From contig CASFPH010000025.1 of NCBI GenBank assembly GCA_949296645.1, positions 1 to 32,466 of the forward strand: 32,466 nt of DNA, in the 5' to 3' direction. The notes below the pieces were generated by a model. That model made no database searches. It was not told where the DNA came from and saw only the letters and a program-made list of their open reading frames with translations. Made by a program: the position numbers and the translations under genes. The stretch comes from an uncultured Bacteroidales bacterium (GTDB taxonomy: Bacteria > Bacteroidota > Bacteroidia > Bacteroidales > UBA932). Positions 16,751 through 25,192 of this stretch are shown piece by piece (the first letter of the stretch is position 1; every line of letters starts with the position of its first letter).

Positions 16751-17566
16751 CTACCATGAGCCGCCGGCACCTCCTCCGCCGAAACTGCCGCCCCCGAAAC
16801 CGCCGAAACCTCCGGAAGAACCGCCTCCAAAACCGCCTAAACCGCCTCTTCCATGTCCCGAAGAACCGAAAATGGAGCCAAGAAGGAACATATCCAGCGC
16901 ATCAGGATTTCTTCTTCGTCCTCCACCCATATTCGAAGAACCACCGCCTCTGAACAAAGCGGATACTACCATGAATATTATAAAGGCGATGAACAGAAAA
17001 CCCAGAACACCCATACCATGACTTCCGGCATCCATATACTCCTCGACAGAATATTCTCCTTTTGCAAGCGGCATAATTACATCAAGGGCGGATACCACAC
17101 CTCCGAGATAATCTCCGGTCTGAAAATATGGAATCATATTCTTTTCTACAATGCGCTTGCAAACCGCGTCCGGCAATACACCTTCCAATCCGTAACCGGT
17201 AGCAATGAATACCTCACCCTTTTCATTATCATTCTTCGGTTTTATCAGGACGACCGCTCCATTATCGAATCTTTCGGAACCGACTCCCCATTTCTCTCCG
17301 ATACTGTAGGCAAGGGAAGCCCTATCCATCCCGTACATGTCATTCACAGATACCACTACAATCTGATTGCTTGTTTCTCTTGAAAATTTTTCAAGAACGG
17401 ATTCGAGACGGAGAACTCCTTCCCTGGGAAAAATACCGGCAAAATCATTTACCAACCTCGCAGGTACAGGCCTTTCAGGTTGTGAATAAGCATAACCTGA
17501 AAAGAGAATTATAAAAAGAAAGAGAATTGCCTGCAATGGCAATCTGCAGAATTTATGCGATTTCAT
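16751..17566 (-). CDS. TPM domain protein with Gly-rich C-terminal tail (YgcG-like)
   Basis: The 271-residue product has an N-terminal signal peptide or anchor ('LQAILFLFIILFSGYAYS'), a TPM domain at about residues 37-175 ('LVNDFAGIFPREGVLRLESVLEKF', 'IVVVSV', 'WGVGSERFDNGAVVLI', 'IATGYGLEGVLPDAVCKRI'), one membrane helix around 190-208 ('VLGFLFIAFIIFMVVSALF') and a glycine-, serine- and phenylalanine-rich tail ending GGAGGSW. This layout matches YgcG-type proteins, often encoded with LemA and of uncertain function; TPM domains have been linked to photosystem repair and phosphatase activity in plants. It follows the second TPM gene by 43 bases. Confidence 0.9.
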   Translation of the reverse strand: MKSHKFCRLPLQAILFLFIILFSGYAYSQPERPVPARLVNDFAGIFPREGVLRLESVLEKFSRETSNQIVVVSVNDMYGMDRASLAYSIGEKWGVGSERFDNGAVVLIKPKNDNEKGEVFIATGYGLEGVLPDAVCKRIVEKNMIPYFQTGDYLGGVVSALDVIMPLAKGEYSVEEYMDAGSHGMGVLGFLFIAFIIFMVVSALFRGGGSSNMGGGRRRNPDALDMFLLGSIFGSSGHGRGGLGGFGGGSSGGFGGFGGGSFGGGGAGGSW

Positions 17567-17609
17567 AATGAATTCATATCAGGATATCCCACAGTTATAC
17601 AAGGCAGAA

Positions 17610-18041
17610 TCAACCGAAGGAGATATCATCAGGCTGTTCGTTCACATCATCGTCCGTATAAGGGAAAAATGACTTGAGCTTTTCACCTGTCATCCTTATT
17701 GCCGCAATTATTCCTCCCGCAAAATCCGCATTGGCAAAACTGTCGCCCATAACTTTTCTCACATCATCCCAAAAATCGGGTGCAACAAGATCATTTATCC
17801 CCTTATCTCCTATTATACAGAACCTGCGGGACTCATATGCGACATAAACAAGCACACCATTCCTTGCGGTCGTTCTGTACATCTTCAATCTGTTGAAAAC
17901 ATATACGGCTCTCTCCAATGCATCCGCACCGCATTTCGGCTCTACATGCACTCGTATTTCACCGGACGTATTGAGTTCCGCCTCCTTTATGGCAGCTACA
18001 ATCGCATCCCGGTCCTCTTTGGAAAGAAACTTACAGGACAT
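17610..18041 (-). CDS. Small TPM domain protein
   Basis: The 143-residue product is almost entirely a TPM-type domain ('ELNTSGEIRVHVEPKCGADALERAV', 'RNGVLVYVAYESRRFCIIGDKGINDLV') with an acidic C-terminus and no signal peptide or membrane segment, so it is probably cytoplasmic. Its ATG overlaps the lemA stop by one base, which indicates coupled translation. Two differently localised TPM proteins next to LemA suggest one functional module on both sides of the cytoplasmic membrane, but the biochemistry is unknown. Confidence 0.88.
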   Translation of the reverse strand: MSCKFLSKEDRDAIVAAIKEAELNTSGEIRVHVEPKCGADALERAVYVFNRLKMYRTTARNGVLVYVAYESRRFCIIGDKGINDLVAPDFWDDVRKVMGDSFANADFAGGIIAAIRMTGEKLKSFFPYTDDDVNEQPDDISFG

Positions 18042-18637
18042 CAGAATTCCACTTTAGGAGCGGTTTCAGCACCATCCTGAGCTTCGAAATAAGCCTTCTT
18101 TTCAAAATCGAACATGGAGGCTATTATATTTTTCGGAAACGAACGGACAGCAGTATTGTAAACTCTTGCCACCTCATTGAACTTCTGGCGTTCCACGGAA
18201 ATTCGGTTTTCGGTTCCTTCAAGCTGAGCCTGCAATTCAAGGAAATTCTGATTTGCCTTCAGGTCAGGATATCGTTCCTGAAGAAGAAGAAGCCTGCCGA
18301 GAGCAGATGAAAGTTCGCCCTGCGCTTTCTGGAACCTGGCCAGGTCTTCGGCATCAAGTTCGGAAGGATCGACAGTTATCTGTGTCGCCTTCGATCTTGC
18401 TTCCACCACGGATTCAAGAGTTTCGGATTCATGTGCTGCATATCCCTTTACAGTGGCGACAAGGTTAGGTATAAGGTCCGCACGTCTCTGATATACGTTC
18501 TCAACCTGGGACCACGCTTTCATAACATTCTCTTCCTTGGCTACAAATCCGTTATATACGCCCTTTACCCAGAAAAAGAGCATTATCACAACTGCTGCAA
18601 TAACGAGCAGTATTGTCATTCCTTTTGATACTTTCAT
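18041..18637 (-). CDS. lemA: LemA family protein
   Basis: The 198-residue product has one N-terminal membrane helix ('MTILLVIAAVVIMLFFWV') and a long helical LemA domain with conserved 'WSQVENVYQRRADLIPNLVATVKGYA', 'SSALGRLLLLQERYPDLKAN' and 'NEVARVYNTAVRSFP'. The helical domain is expected outside the cytoplasmic membrane. The family's function is undefined despite wide distribution. It leads the lemA-TPM-TPM cluster and lies 18 bases after the FISUMP lipoprotein gene, with no promoter box in the gap, so it may share that transcript. Confidence 0.93.
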   Translation of the reverse strand: MKVSKGMTILLVIAAVVIMLFFWVKGVYNGFVAKEENVMKAWSQVENVYQRRADLIPNLVATVKGYAAHESETLESVVEARSKATQITVDPSELDAEDLARFQKAQGELSSALGRLLLLQERYPDLKANQNFLELQAQLEGTENRISVERQKFNEVARVYNTAVRSFPKNIIASMFDFEKKAYFEAQDGAETAPKVEF

Positions 18638-18655
18638 AAATCTATAAATAAATGT

Positions 18656-19723
18656 TTATTCTCCGGAAGCAAGTCTTACACACCTTACTGACGCCGCAAA
18701 ATCCGTCTTGTCCACAGGGAAATACGGAAAATCAGGATTGTCATAATAAATATACCTGTATGAAGCATTGTCCTCGTCGTACTCCGTAGACGACCACCAG
18801 AATCCGCGTTCAAAAAGCATGTAGAAATTATAATATCCGTTATTGCCGTAACCTGAAGAAAGTGCGGCCCAGCAGAACATGTTCTGCGGAGTGTGGTCAG
18901 GACTGTACGGCCACATTCTTGTACCGTTGAACTTGGCATCCACCGTCACCTTTTCTCCTAATCCAGCCCAGTCGTCATAATACGTCATATCCTGCCCTGA
19001 AATAGCTTTTGCCAGGTCCTCCCAGTCCTCGTTTGTTGGAATGGACCATCCTTCAGGACATACCCCTTGAGGTCCGTTTCCCAATCCGGAAGATGTCTCT
19101 CCGCCTGTTGCATCATTCCATGTATAAAGACGGCCAGTCACATAAGACATAGCCTCAGAACGTCCGTAAGGCTGACCTTTACCACCTTCGTCCTGGCCGG
19201 CATAATCCAGATTCTGCGAGAACCAGTCAAGATTGCCTGCCGTAGTATAATTGTATATCTTTCCGTCTCTCGGATCCCGGAATGTCTTGCCAGTATATTC
19301 TATATCAGTAAGGGAACCGTCAGTACCGTCCGGACTTATGACCACAACATCCTTTGAATACTGTTTCGAATAATAGCCATCGGCCTCCGCCTTCACGGTT
19401 ATTGTAAAAGTTCCTACTTCATCCCGCACAGTAAGCGAAATGCTCTGTACTCCGGTAATCGTATCATTACCGTACTGGCCGTCCCTGTCACCTATGAGAG
19501 ACCCCGTCCATGTATAAGTTACATCATCGGGTTCCGTAATACCGGTAGCATCAATTGTCACTGTTTCCCCCACAAGAAGATATTGGGATATGTCAAAGGA
19601 CAAGGTTCCAGTCATTGAATCGCTGTAAGTCGTTCCAGAGTCATCATCCTTTTTACATGAAACCGCCACCGCTAAAAAGGACAAGGCGATAAATGCGGAT
19701 ATAAAAAAATGTTTCCTATACAT
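18656..19723 (-). CDS. FISUMP domain lipoprotein with Ig/PKD-like region
   Basis: The 355-residue product has a lipoprotein signal peptide with lipobox AVSC (Cys23) and a lysine/aspartate-rich start to the mature protein. Residues ~40-135 resemble a beta-rich Ig or PKD-like domain ('VTYTWTGSLIGDRDGQ'). Residues ~140-355 match the FISUMP (Fibrobacter succinogenes major paralogous) type: 'FRDPRDGKIYNYTTAG', 'WFSQNLDY', 'GRLYTWNDA', 'GVCPEGWSIPTNEDWEDL', 'FWWSSTEYDED' and 'AASVRCVRL'. Such proteins are surface or outer-membrane lipoproteins of unknown activity. Unusually acidic and aromatic composition fits an exported protein. Confidence 0.85.
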   Translation of the reverse strand: MYRKHFFISAFIALSFLAVAVSCKKDDDSGTTYSDSMTGTLSFDISQYLLVGETVTIDATGITEPDDVTYTWTGSLIGDRDGQYGNDTITGVQSISLTVRDEVGTFTITVKAEADGYYSKQYSKDVVVISPDGTDGSLTDIEYTGKTFRDPRDGKIYNYTTAGNLDWFSQNLDYAGQDEGGKGQPYGRSEAMSYVTGRLYTWNDATGGETSSGLGNGPQGVCPEGWSIPTNEDWEDLAKAISGQDMTYYDDWAGLGEKVTVDAKFNGTRMWPYSPDHTPQNMFCWAALSSGYGNNGYYNFYMLFERGFWWSSTEYDEDNASYRYIYYDNPDFPYFPVDKTDFAASVRCVRLASGE

Positions 19724-19745
19724 ACAAACAGAATATATTGAAATG

Positions 19746-19753
19746 CAAACTTA
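19746..19753 (-). promoter_or_regulatory. -7 element for FISUMP-lemA cluster
   Basis: TAAGTTTG fits TAnnTTTG and ends 22 bases before the ATG at 19723. No good -33 TTTG is visible. Confidence 0.4.
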
Positions 19754-19765
19754 AGCAAAGTTTGT

Positions 19766-19773
19766 TAAATTTG
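19766..19773 (+). promoter_or_regulatory. -7 element for apbE
   Basis: TAAATTTG fits TAnnTTTG and ends 24 bases before the apbE ATG. It lies in the same 74-bp divergent gap as the FISUMP promoter box. Confidence 0.45.
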
Positions 19774-19797
19774 CACTAAAATCATGCCATTTATAAT

Positions 19798-20859
19798 ATG
19801 AAAAAAAAAACGATACGACATTCATGCATGGTTACGATACTGACAATATTGGCCTCATGCTCCTATTCAAGACATTCGTATGAAAAAATAAGCAATTTGG
19901 CCCAGGGTTCGGCATATCATGTGACATACAAGGGCAGCAATCCGGAAAAAATCAAAAAGGGCGTAGACTCCATAATGAGCGCCGTAGACAATTCGATTTC
20001 GCTATATAACCCGCTGTCAGTAATAACAAAAATAAACAACAACAAGGACATGAAAACGGACAGTATCTTCAATGATCTGTTCAGAATTTCAGAAAAACTA
20101 TATTATGAAACCGACGGTTGCTTCGACGTTTCTTCAGGGCCACTCTTCAACTTCTGGGGATTCGGAGCCAGGACCGATTCCCTTTTCATGAAATACAGTG
20201 AAGAAGAACGGAGGGACACCATAAGGCAGATAATGAAACTCACCGGAATAGACGGATACAGACTCCATGACGGGAAACTGGAAAAACCACACTCGGCTTC
20301 CGAAATAAATTTCAACGCCATAGCACAGGGATATACCTGCGACATAGTAGGAAAATATCTGGAAAAGAACGGAATAACCGACTATCTCATAGAAGTCGGC
20401 GGAGAAATACTGTGCAAAGGGCTGAATCGTAACGGGGAAGAATGGAGTATAGGGATAGACAGGCCTGTAGACGGCAACCTGCTTGCCGGCAGTGACATTC
20501 AGGAAATAATATCCGTAAGCGGAAAAGGCATAGTAACTTCAGGAAACTATAGAAAGTATATTATCGAAAACGGGACAAAATACAGTCATACGATCAATCC
20601 CAAAACTGGATATCCGGTAAAACACAATCTGCTCTCCGCCACGGTAATAGCAGACGATGCGACAACCGCCGATGCATACGCCACATATTTTATGGTAATA
20701 GGGGTTGAAAAAGCGAAGGAAATATTGTCGGAGCGCAGCGATCTTGAAGGATATCTCATATACGGAGACCCGGAATCTCCTCAGGGAACCGAAGTATATT
20801 ATTCCAAAGGATTGAAAATAAGGACAATGATAAAAAACAATACGGACGGGTCGAAATAG
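19798..20859 (+). CDS. apbE: FAD:protein FMN transferase (lipoprotein)
   Basis: ApbE covalently attaches FMN to Thr/Ser of extracytoplasmic flavoproteins such as subunits of Rnf or Na+-NQR. The 353-residue product has lipobox LASC (Cys21), so it is membrane-anchored on the outside. Motifs include 'FNAIAQGYTCDIVGKYLE', 'YLIEVGGEILCKG', 'YSHTINPKTGYPV' and 'TTADAYATYFMVIG', the last carrying the metal-binding Thr/Asp region. It is monocistronic here, and no flavinylated partner is encoded in the window. An 11-bp hairpin overlaps its 3' end. Confidence 0.95.
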   Translation: MKKKTIRHSCMVTILTILASCSYSRHSYEKISNLAQGSAYHVTYKGSNPEKIKKGVDSIMSAVDNSISLYNPLSVITKINNNKDMKTDSIFNDLFRISEKLYYETDGCFDVSSGPLFNFWGFGARTDSLFMKYSEEERRDTIRQIMKLTGIDGYRLHDGKLEKPHSASEINFNAIAQGYTCDIVGKYLEKNGITDYLIEVGGEILCKGLNRNGEEWSIGIDRPVDGNLLAGSDIQEIISVSGKGIVTSGNYRKYIIENGTKYSHTINPKTGYPVKHNLLSATVIADDATTADAYATYFMVIGVEKAKEILSERSDLEGYLIYGDPESPQGTEVYYSKGLKIRTMIKNNTDGSK

Positions 20860-20874
20860 AACACGACCCGTCCG
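20843..20874. terminator. Hairpin between convergent apbE and fumarase genes
   Basis: CGGACGGGTCG (20843-20853) and its exact complement (20864-20874) form an 11-bp GC-rich stem with a 10-base loop. The apbE stop codon (20857-20859) is in the loop. No T tract follows on either strand, so termination strength is uncertain. Confidence 0.6.
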
Positions 20875-20902
20875 CATATAAATGCGCGCTCCGTCCTGCT
20901 GT

Positions 20903-22534
20903 TTACTTTATACAGTCAAGGGGTTTTATCTGCTTGAAAAAGTCATTACCCTTGTCATCAACCAGGATGAATGCAGGGAAGTTTTCTACTTCTATTTTCC
21001 AGATAGCCTCCATGCCGAGTTCGGGATATTCGACAAGTTCCACTTTCTTTATATTCTCTTTCGCAAGAACTGCCGCCGGACCACCTATGCTGCCGAGGTA
21101 GAATCCTCCGTGTTTTGCACATGCATCGGTTACCAGCTGGCTTCTGTTGCCTTTTGCTATCATTATCATGCTTCCTCCGTTTTCCTGGAAGAGATCCACA
21201 TAGCTGTCCATACGTCCTGCCGTCGTAGGGCCGAATGAACCGCTCGGCATTCCGGCAGGGGTCTTTGCAGGGCCTGCATAATACACCGGATGGTCTTTCA
21301 TATATTGAGGCAGTCCTTCTCCCTTTTCGATACGTTCCTTGAGTTTTGCATGCGCGATATCTCTCGCCACGATTATGGTACCCTTAAGAAGAAGGAAGGT
21401 AGACACGGGCAATTTGCTCAAATCGGCCAAAACCTCCTTCATAGGCCTGTCCAGATCTATATGCACACCATTACCGTTCACATTTCCCTTAAGATACTGT
21501 TCAGGGATAAGTCTTGCAGGATTCGAATCCAGGGTTTCAAGCCAGATACCTTCCCTGTTTATCTTTCCCTTGATATTTCTGTCCGCACTGCAGGAGACAC
21601 CCATTCCCACAGGACATGAAGCACCGTGACGCGGCAACCTTATAACCCTGATATCATGAGCAAAATACTTTCCTCCGAACTGTGCACCTATTCCGGATCT
21701 CTGCGCTGCCTTTAGAAGCCTTGCCTCCATTTCCACATCCCTGAAAGCGTTTCCTCCATCCGAGCCCCTGGTAGGAAGTTCATCAAGATACTTCGTTGAA
21801 GCCAGTTTTACGGTCTTCAGATTCGCTTCTGCGGAAGTTCCGCCTATGACAAAAGCGATATGATAAGGAGGACAGGCCGCCGTTCCAAGAGTCTTCATCT
21901 TTTCAACAAGGAAATTCTCCAGAGTAGCAGGGTTCAGCAAAGCTTTGGTTTCCTGAAACAGATATGTCTTGTTTGCGGATCCGCCGCCTTTTGCGACAAA
22001 GAGAAACTTGTATTCATCCCCGTCAGTCGCATAAATGTCCACCTGAGCCGGAAGATTGCATCCAGAATTCTTTTCGGTATACATATCAAGTGCAAGAGTC
22101 TGGGAATATCTGAGATTGTCCGTAGTATATGTATCGAAAACCCCATGATAAAGGGCCTCCTCGTCACCTCCTCCGGTCCACACCTTTTGTCCCTTTTTAG
22201 CGACAATGGTTGCCGTTCCGGTATCCTGGCAGAATGGAAGCTGTCCCTCAACGGAAACAGCGGCATTCCTCAACATCGTAAGGGCCACAGCCTTGTCGTT
22301 TTCGCTGGCCTGCGGATCATTGAGTATTGATGCGACCTTCTCATTGTGCTCCGGACGCAACATGAAAGCCACATCGTGAAAAGCCTGTCTTGCAATAAGC
22401 CTCAACCCTTCAGGATCGACTTTGAGAACCTTCTCGCCCTGGAACTCCACTTCCGATACATAATCTTTTGTAATCAAATGATACTGAGTCTTATCCTTAC
22501 CCAAAGGAAACAACTCCTGATACTTAAATTCCAT
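20903..22534 (-). CDS. Class I fumarate hydratase (Fe-S)
   Basis: This oxygen-sensitive enzyme interconverts fumarate and L-malate in the reductive or oxidative branch of the citrate cycle. The single 543-residue chain contains both alpha and beta halves as in FumA/FumB. Cys102 ('LPFCQDTGT'), Cys221 ('[14 protein letters not shown]') and Cys315 ('GVSCSADR') have the spacing (119 and 94) of the cluster ligands in characterised class I fumarases. Other conserved parts are '[19 protein letters not shown]' and '[18 protein letters not shown]'. It sits 29 bases after prfB and could be the last gene of that run. In anaerobic Bacteroidota it would serve fumarate respiration. Confidence 0.95.
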   Translation of the reverse strand: MEFKYQELFPLGKDKTQYHLITKDYVSEVEFQGEKVLKVDPEGLRLIARQAFHDVAFMLRPEHNEKVASILNDPQASENDKAVALTMLRNAAVSVEGQLPFCQDTGTATIVAKKGQKVWTGGGDEEALYHGVFDTYTTDNLRYSQTLALDMYTEKNSGCNLPAQVDIYATDGDEYKFLFVAKGGGSANKTYLFQETKALLNPATLENFLVEKMKTLGTAACPPYHIAFVIGGTSAEANLKTVKLASTKYLDELPTRGSDGGNAFRDVEMEARLLKAAQRSGIGAQFGGKYFAHDIRVIRLPRHGASCPVGMGVSCSADRNIKGKINREGIWLETLDSNPARLIPEQYLKGNVNGNGVHIDLDRPMKEVLADLSKLPVSTFLLLKGTIIVARDIAHAKLKERIEKGEGLPQYMKDHPVYYAGPAKTPAGMPSGSFGPTTAGRMDSYVDLFQENGGSMIMIAKGNRSQLVTDACAKHGGFYLGSIGGPAAVLAKENIKKVELVEYPELGMEAIWKIEVENFPAFILVDDKGNDFFKQIKPLDCIK

Positions 22535-22563
22535 AACAAATATCTTTTAGTTGTCGTTTATTG

Positions 22564-23653
22564 TCAATTTGCCGAATTTTCCATCAGAAAACTCTTCATG
22601 AATGCATCAAGACCTCCGTCAAGAACCGACTGCACATCGGATGTTTCATATCCGGTTCTCAGATCCTTGACCATCTTGTAAGGATGGAGGACATAACTCC
22701 TTATCTGTGACCCCCATTCGATTTTACGCTTTTTACCTTCAAGTTCAGCCTGTTTTTCCTGTCTTTTCTTCAATTCGAGATCATACAGATGCGATTTCAG
22801 AATACGCAATGCGTTCTGTCTGTTGTCAAGCTGTGACCTTGTTTCAGTATTTTCAACTACAATTCCCGTAGGTATATGCCTTACCCTGACACCGGTCTCC
22901 ACCTTATTCACATTCTGGCCTCCTGCTCCGCTCGAACGGAACGTATCCCACTCCAGGTCGGCAGGATTTATTACAATCTCTATGGTATCGTCCACAAGGG
23001 GATATACGAATACGGAAGAAAACGTAGTCTGCCTTTTCCCCTGGGCATTGAACGGGGATATCCTGACAAGTCTGTGGACACCGCTCTCGGCCTTAAGGTA
23101 ACCGTAGGCATAATCACCTTCGAATTCCATCGTAACCGACTTAATACCGGCATCCTCCCCTTCTATGAGATCCGAGACCCTTACGGTATAACCATGTTCC
23201 TCCCCCCACCTGAGATACATTCTCATCAGCATGGATGACCAGTCATTGCTTTCCGTACCGCCTGCACCTGAATTTATCTTGACTATCGCCCCGAGATTGT
23301 CACCTTCCTCCCCAAGCATGTTTCTCATCTCAAGCATATCCAGTTCTTCGACCAACTTACCGTATGCCGCATCCAGATCAGACTCTGCAGAAGGGTCCTC
23401 CTTTACTATCTCATATAGAAGTTCCACATCTTCCAGTTTTCCGTTAAGCGATGAAACCGCATTTACCCAGAATTTCAGCGGAGATATGCCTTTTAAAAAC
23501 AGTTCGGCCTCCTTAGGATTGTCCCAAAAATCCGGCTTGAGGGTTATTTCTTCCTTTTCCTTCAGTTCCTTTTCCTTTCCGGGGATGTCAAAGACACCTC
23601 CTCAGGAGCTCAAACCGGTCTCTGCTCTCTTTAATCTGCTCTAATGTTATCAT
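22564..23653 (-). CDS. prfB: Peptide chain release factor 2, with +1 programmed frameshift
   Basis: RF2 terminates translation at UGA and UAA. A short first frame from ATG 23653 encodes 21 residues (MITLEQIKES...RRCL) and stops at an in-frame TGA (23588-23590). A slip of one base at CTT TGA C then continues in the long frame (23589 to 22564), giving 362 residues, the normal size. The upstream AGGAGG (23597-23602) sits three bases before CTT, as in the Escherichia coli site. The SPF tripeptide that reads stop codons (about 199-201) and the catalytic GGQ (about 244-246, 'GAGGQNVNK') are present. The frameshift provides autoregulation: low RF2 means slow UGA decoding and more shifting. It follows recX by four bases. 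Confidence 0.95.
23587..23602 (-). promoter_or_regulatory. prfB programmed +1 frameshift site
   Basis: The elements are AGGAGG, three bases, CTT, TGA and a C, the canonical RF2 autoregulatory signal. The internal Shine-Dalgarno-like block is retained although few genes here show a strong one. Confidence 0.95.
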
Positions 23654-23657
23654 TTTA

Positions 23658-24170
23658 TCATTCAATTTGTTTCAAATTTAAAAAAAATAGATCCAAGGCT
23701 CTCTGGATTTCATGGATTTCATATCCTTTGGACATGCAGTGCCGTATAATTGAAGTCCTGCATTTGTATCTGTCCGAAGCGTCCAGCATATCATACCTGC
23801 CTTGAACGGACATGTATTTCTTCTCAATAATCCTGCCAAGCGACACTTCCGAGACCCCTGGCACCTCTCCTAATATTTCACGCAGCAGGGGCTCCGCAAT
23901 TTCAGCGCTTATACCCTTTGCCGCCAGCGCATACTTTATTTTCCTGCATCCCCAGCCTGAAATGAAAATCTTGTCTCTTATATAAGCGGCTGCGTATCTT
24001 CTGTCGTCAACAAAACGCTCTTCAATAAGCCTGTTCAAAATTTTTTCCGCCGCACTTCTGTCCAATGACGTTCTTGCGAGCTTGCTTTTCATATCCTGCA
24101 CGGAATATTCGCGTCCGGCACACAGTTTAGCCATCCGGGCATACACCTTGCCCTCTTCATTCGTTTCCAT
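23658..24170 (-). CDS. recX: Regulatory protein RecX
   Basis: RecX modulates RecA filament formation. The 170-residue product has the three-helix repeats of the family, with 'EEGKVYARMAKLCAGREYSVQDMKSKL', 'LIEERFVDDRRYAAAYIRDKI' and 'GCRKIKYALAAKGIS'. It overlaps the 3' end of rlmN by 14 bases and precedes prfB by four, so it belongs to the metG-rlmN-recX-prfB run rather than sitting directly after recA, which lies about 6 kb away. Confidence 0.88.
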   Translation of the reverse strand: METNEEGKVYARMAKLCAGREYSVQDMKSKLARTSLDRSAAEKILNRLIEERFVDDRRYAAAYIRDKIFISGWGCRKIKYALAAKGISAEIAEPLLREILGEVPGVSEVSLGRIIEKKYMSVQGRYDMLDASDRYKCRTSIIRHCMSKGYEIHEIQRALDLFFLNLKQIE

Positions 24171-25191
24171 GATACTTTCCCGATACCTTTCCGGCCAGCA
24201 TCCCGCATGCGGCCAGAATATCTTCTCCTCTTGACGCCCTTAACGTGGCGGTAATACCGGCATCATTAAGTCTCTTCATGAACAGTTCGATGACAGGAAG
24301 AGGAGACGGTCTCAGACGTGAATCAGGTATGCGATGGAATCTTATGAGGTTAACCCTGCATTCCAGCCCCCTGAGCATGCCTGCAAGTGTATCCGCATGC
24401 TTCTTCGTATCATTGACACCCTCGAACATCGTATATTCGAAACTCACGCGCCTTTGTCCTGTAAAATCATATTGCCTTATCAGTGCAAGTATATCCGATA
24501 TATGAAACCTGTTCTGTACAGGCATGAGGGCAAGTCTTTCATCAGGATAAGGATTGTGCAGACTGACAGCAAGATGAACCTTGGTACGGTCCAGGAAAGT
24601 TTTCAGGGCGGGAAGCACGCCTATCGTGGACAGGGTAATCCTTTTCGGACTCCATCCGAAACCCCACTCGGAGGTAAGGACTTCTATCACCCTCATAACA
24701 TTTTCAAGATTGTCCAACGGTTCCCCCATTCCCATGAAGACCGTATTGGTAAGGCTTTCAGCCTCATCCACAGCATAATACTGCGAAAGTATCTGGGAAA
24801 CGGACATATTCCCCCCGAATCCCTGACGTCCTGTCATACAAAAACGGCATCCCATCCTGCAACCAGCCTGGGAAGATACGCACAGCGTTCTGCGCTCACC
24901 GTCGGGAATCATTACAGATTCTATGAACCGGTCCTCGGAATAAGGGAAAACGTATTTCTTGGTTCCGTCAGACGATTCGCATTTTCCGGCATACCTTACG
25001 ACTCCAACCTCGTAATTTTCAGACAGGACAGCCCTGGCCTTTTTAGAAAGGTTCGTCATGTCGGAAATGCTTACCGCCTTCTTTTTGTACAGCCAGTCTG
25101 ATATCTGGGATGCCGTATACTTCGGAAGTCCGGCATCCCTGACTATTTCGGCCAGTTCGTCTGGCGTTTTTCCCAAAAGATGGATTTTCAT
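24157..25191 (-). CDS. rlmN: 23S rRNA/tRNA (adenine C2) methyltransferase, radical SAM
   Basis: RlmN methylates A2503 of 23S rRNA and A37 of some tRNAs using a radical SAM mechanism. The [4Fe-4S] motif CxxxCxxC is Cys111, Cys115 and Cys118 ('CRMGCRFCMTG'). 'FMGMGEPLDN', the SAM-binding 'SLHNPYPDERLALMP' and the C-terminal 'SRGEDILAACGML' with the mechanistic cysteine that carries the methyl intermediate are present. The length of 344 residues is usual. It begins one base from the metG stop and overlaps recX. Confidence 0.95.
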   Translation of the reverse strand: MKIHLLGKTPDELAEIVRDAGLPKYTASQISDWLYKKKAVSISDMTNLSKKARAVLSENYEVGVVRYAGKCESSDGTKKYVFPYSEDRFIESVMIPDGERRTLCVSSQAGCRMGCRFCMTGRQGFGGNMSVSQILSQYYAVDEAESLTNTVFMGMGEPLDNLENVMRVIEVLTSEWGFGWSPKRITLSTIGVLPALKTFLDRTKVHLAVSLHNPYPDERLALMPVQNRFHISDILALIRQYDFTGQRRVSFEYTMFEGVNDTKKHADTLAGMLRGLECRVNLIRFHRIPDSRLRPSPLPVIELFMKRLNDAGITATLRASRGEDILAACGMLAGKVSGKYHGNE

Positions 25192-25192
25192 A

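Noticed and set aside
16751..16870. Short repeats of GCCGCC/CCTCCG type as a possible CRISPR or satellite
   Set aside because: They encode the glycine-rich tail of the TPM protein and are irregular in length.
22564..23427. prfB as a truncated pseudogene starting at 23427
   Set aside because: The missing N-terminus is encoded upstream and joined through a canonical +1 frameshift site.
24334..25101. A 255-codon plus-strand open frame opposite rlmN
   Set aside because: It mirrors the conserved radical SAM gene; no motif, promoter or initiation signal supports it.
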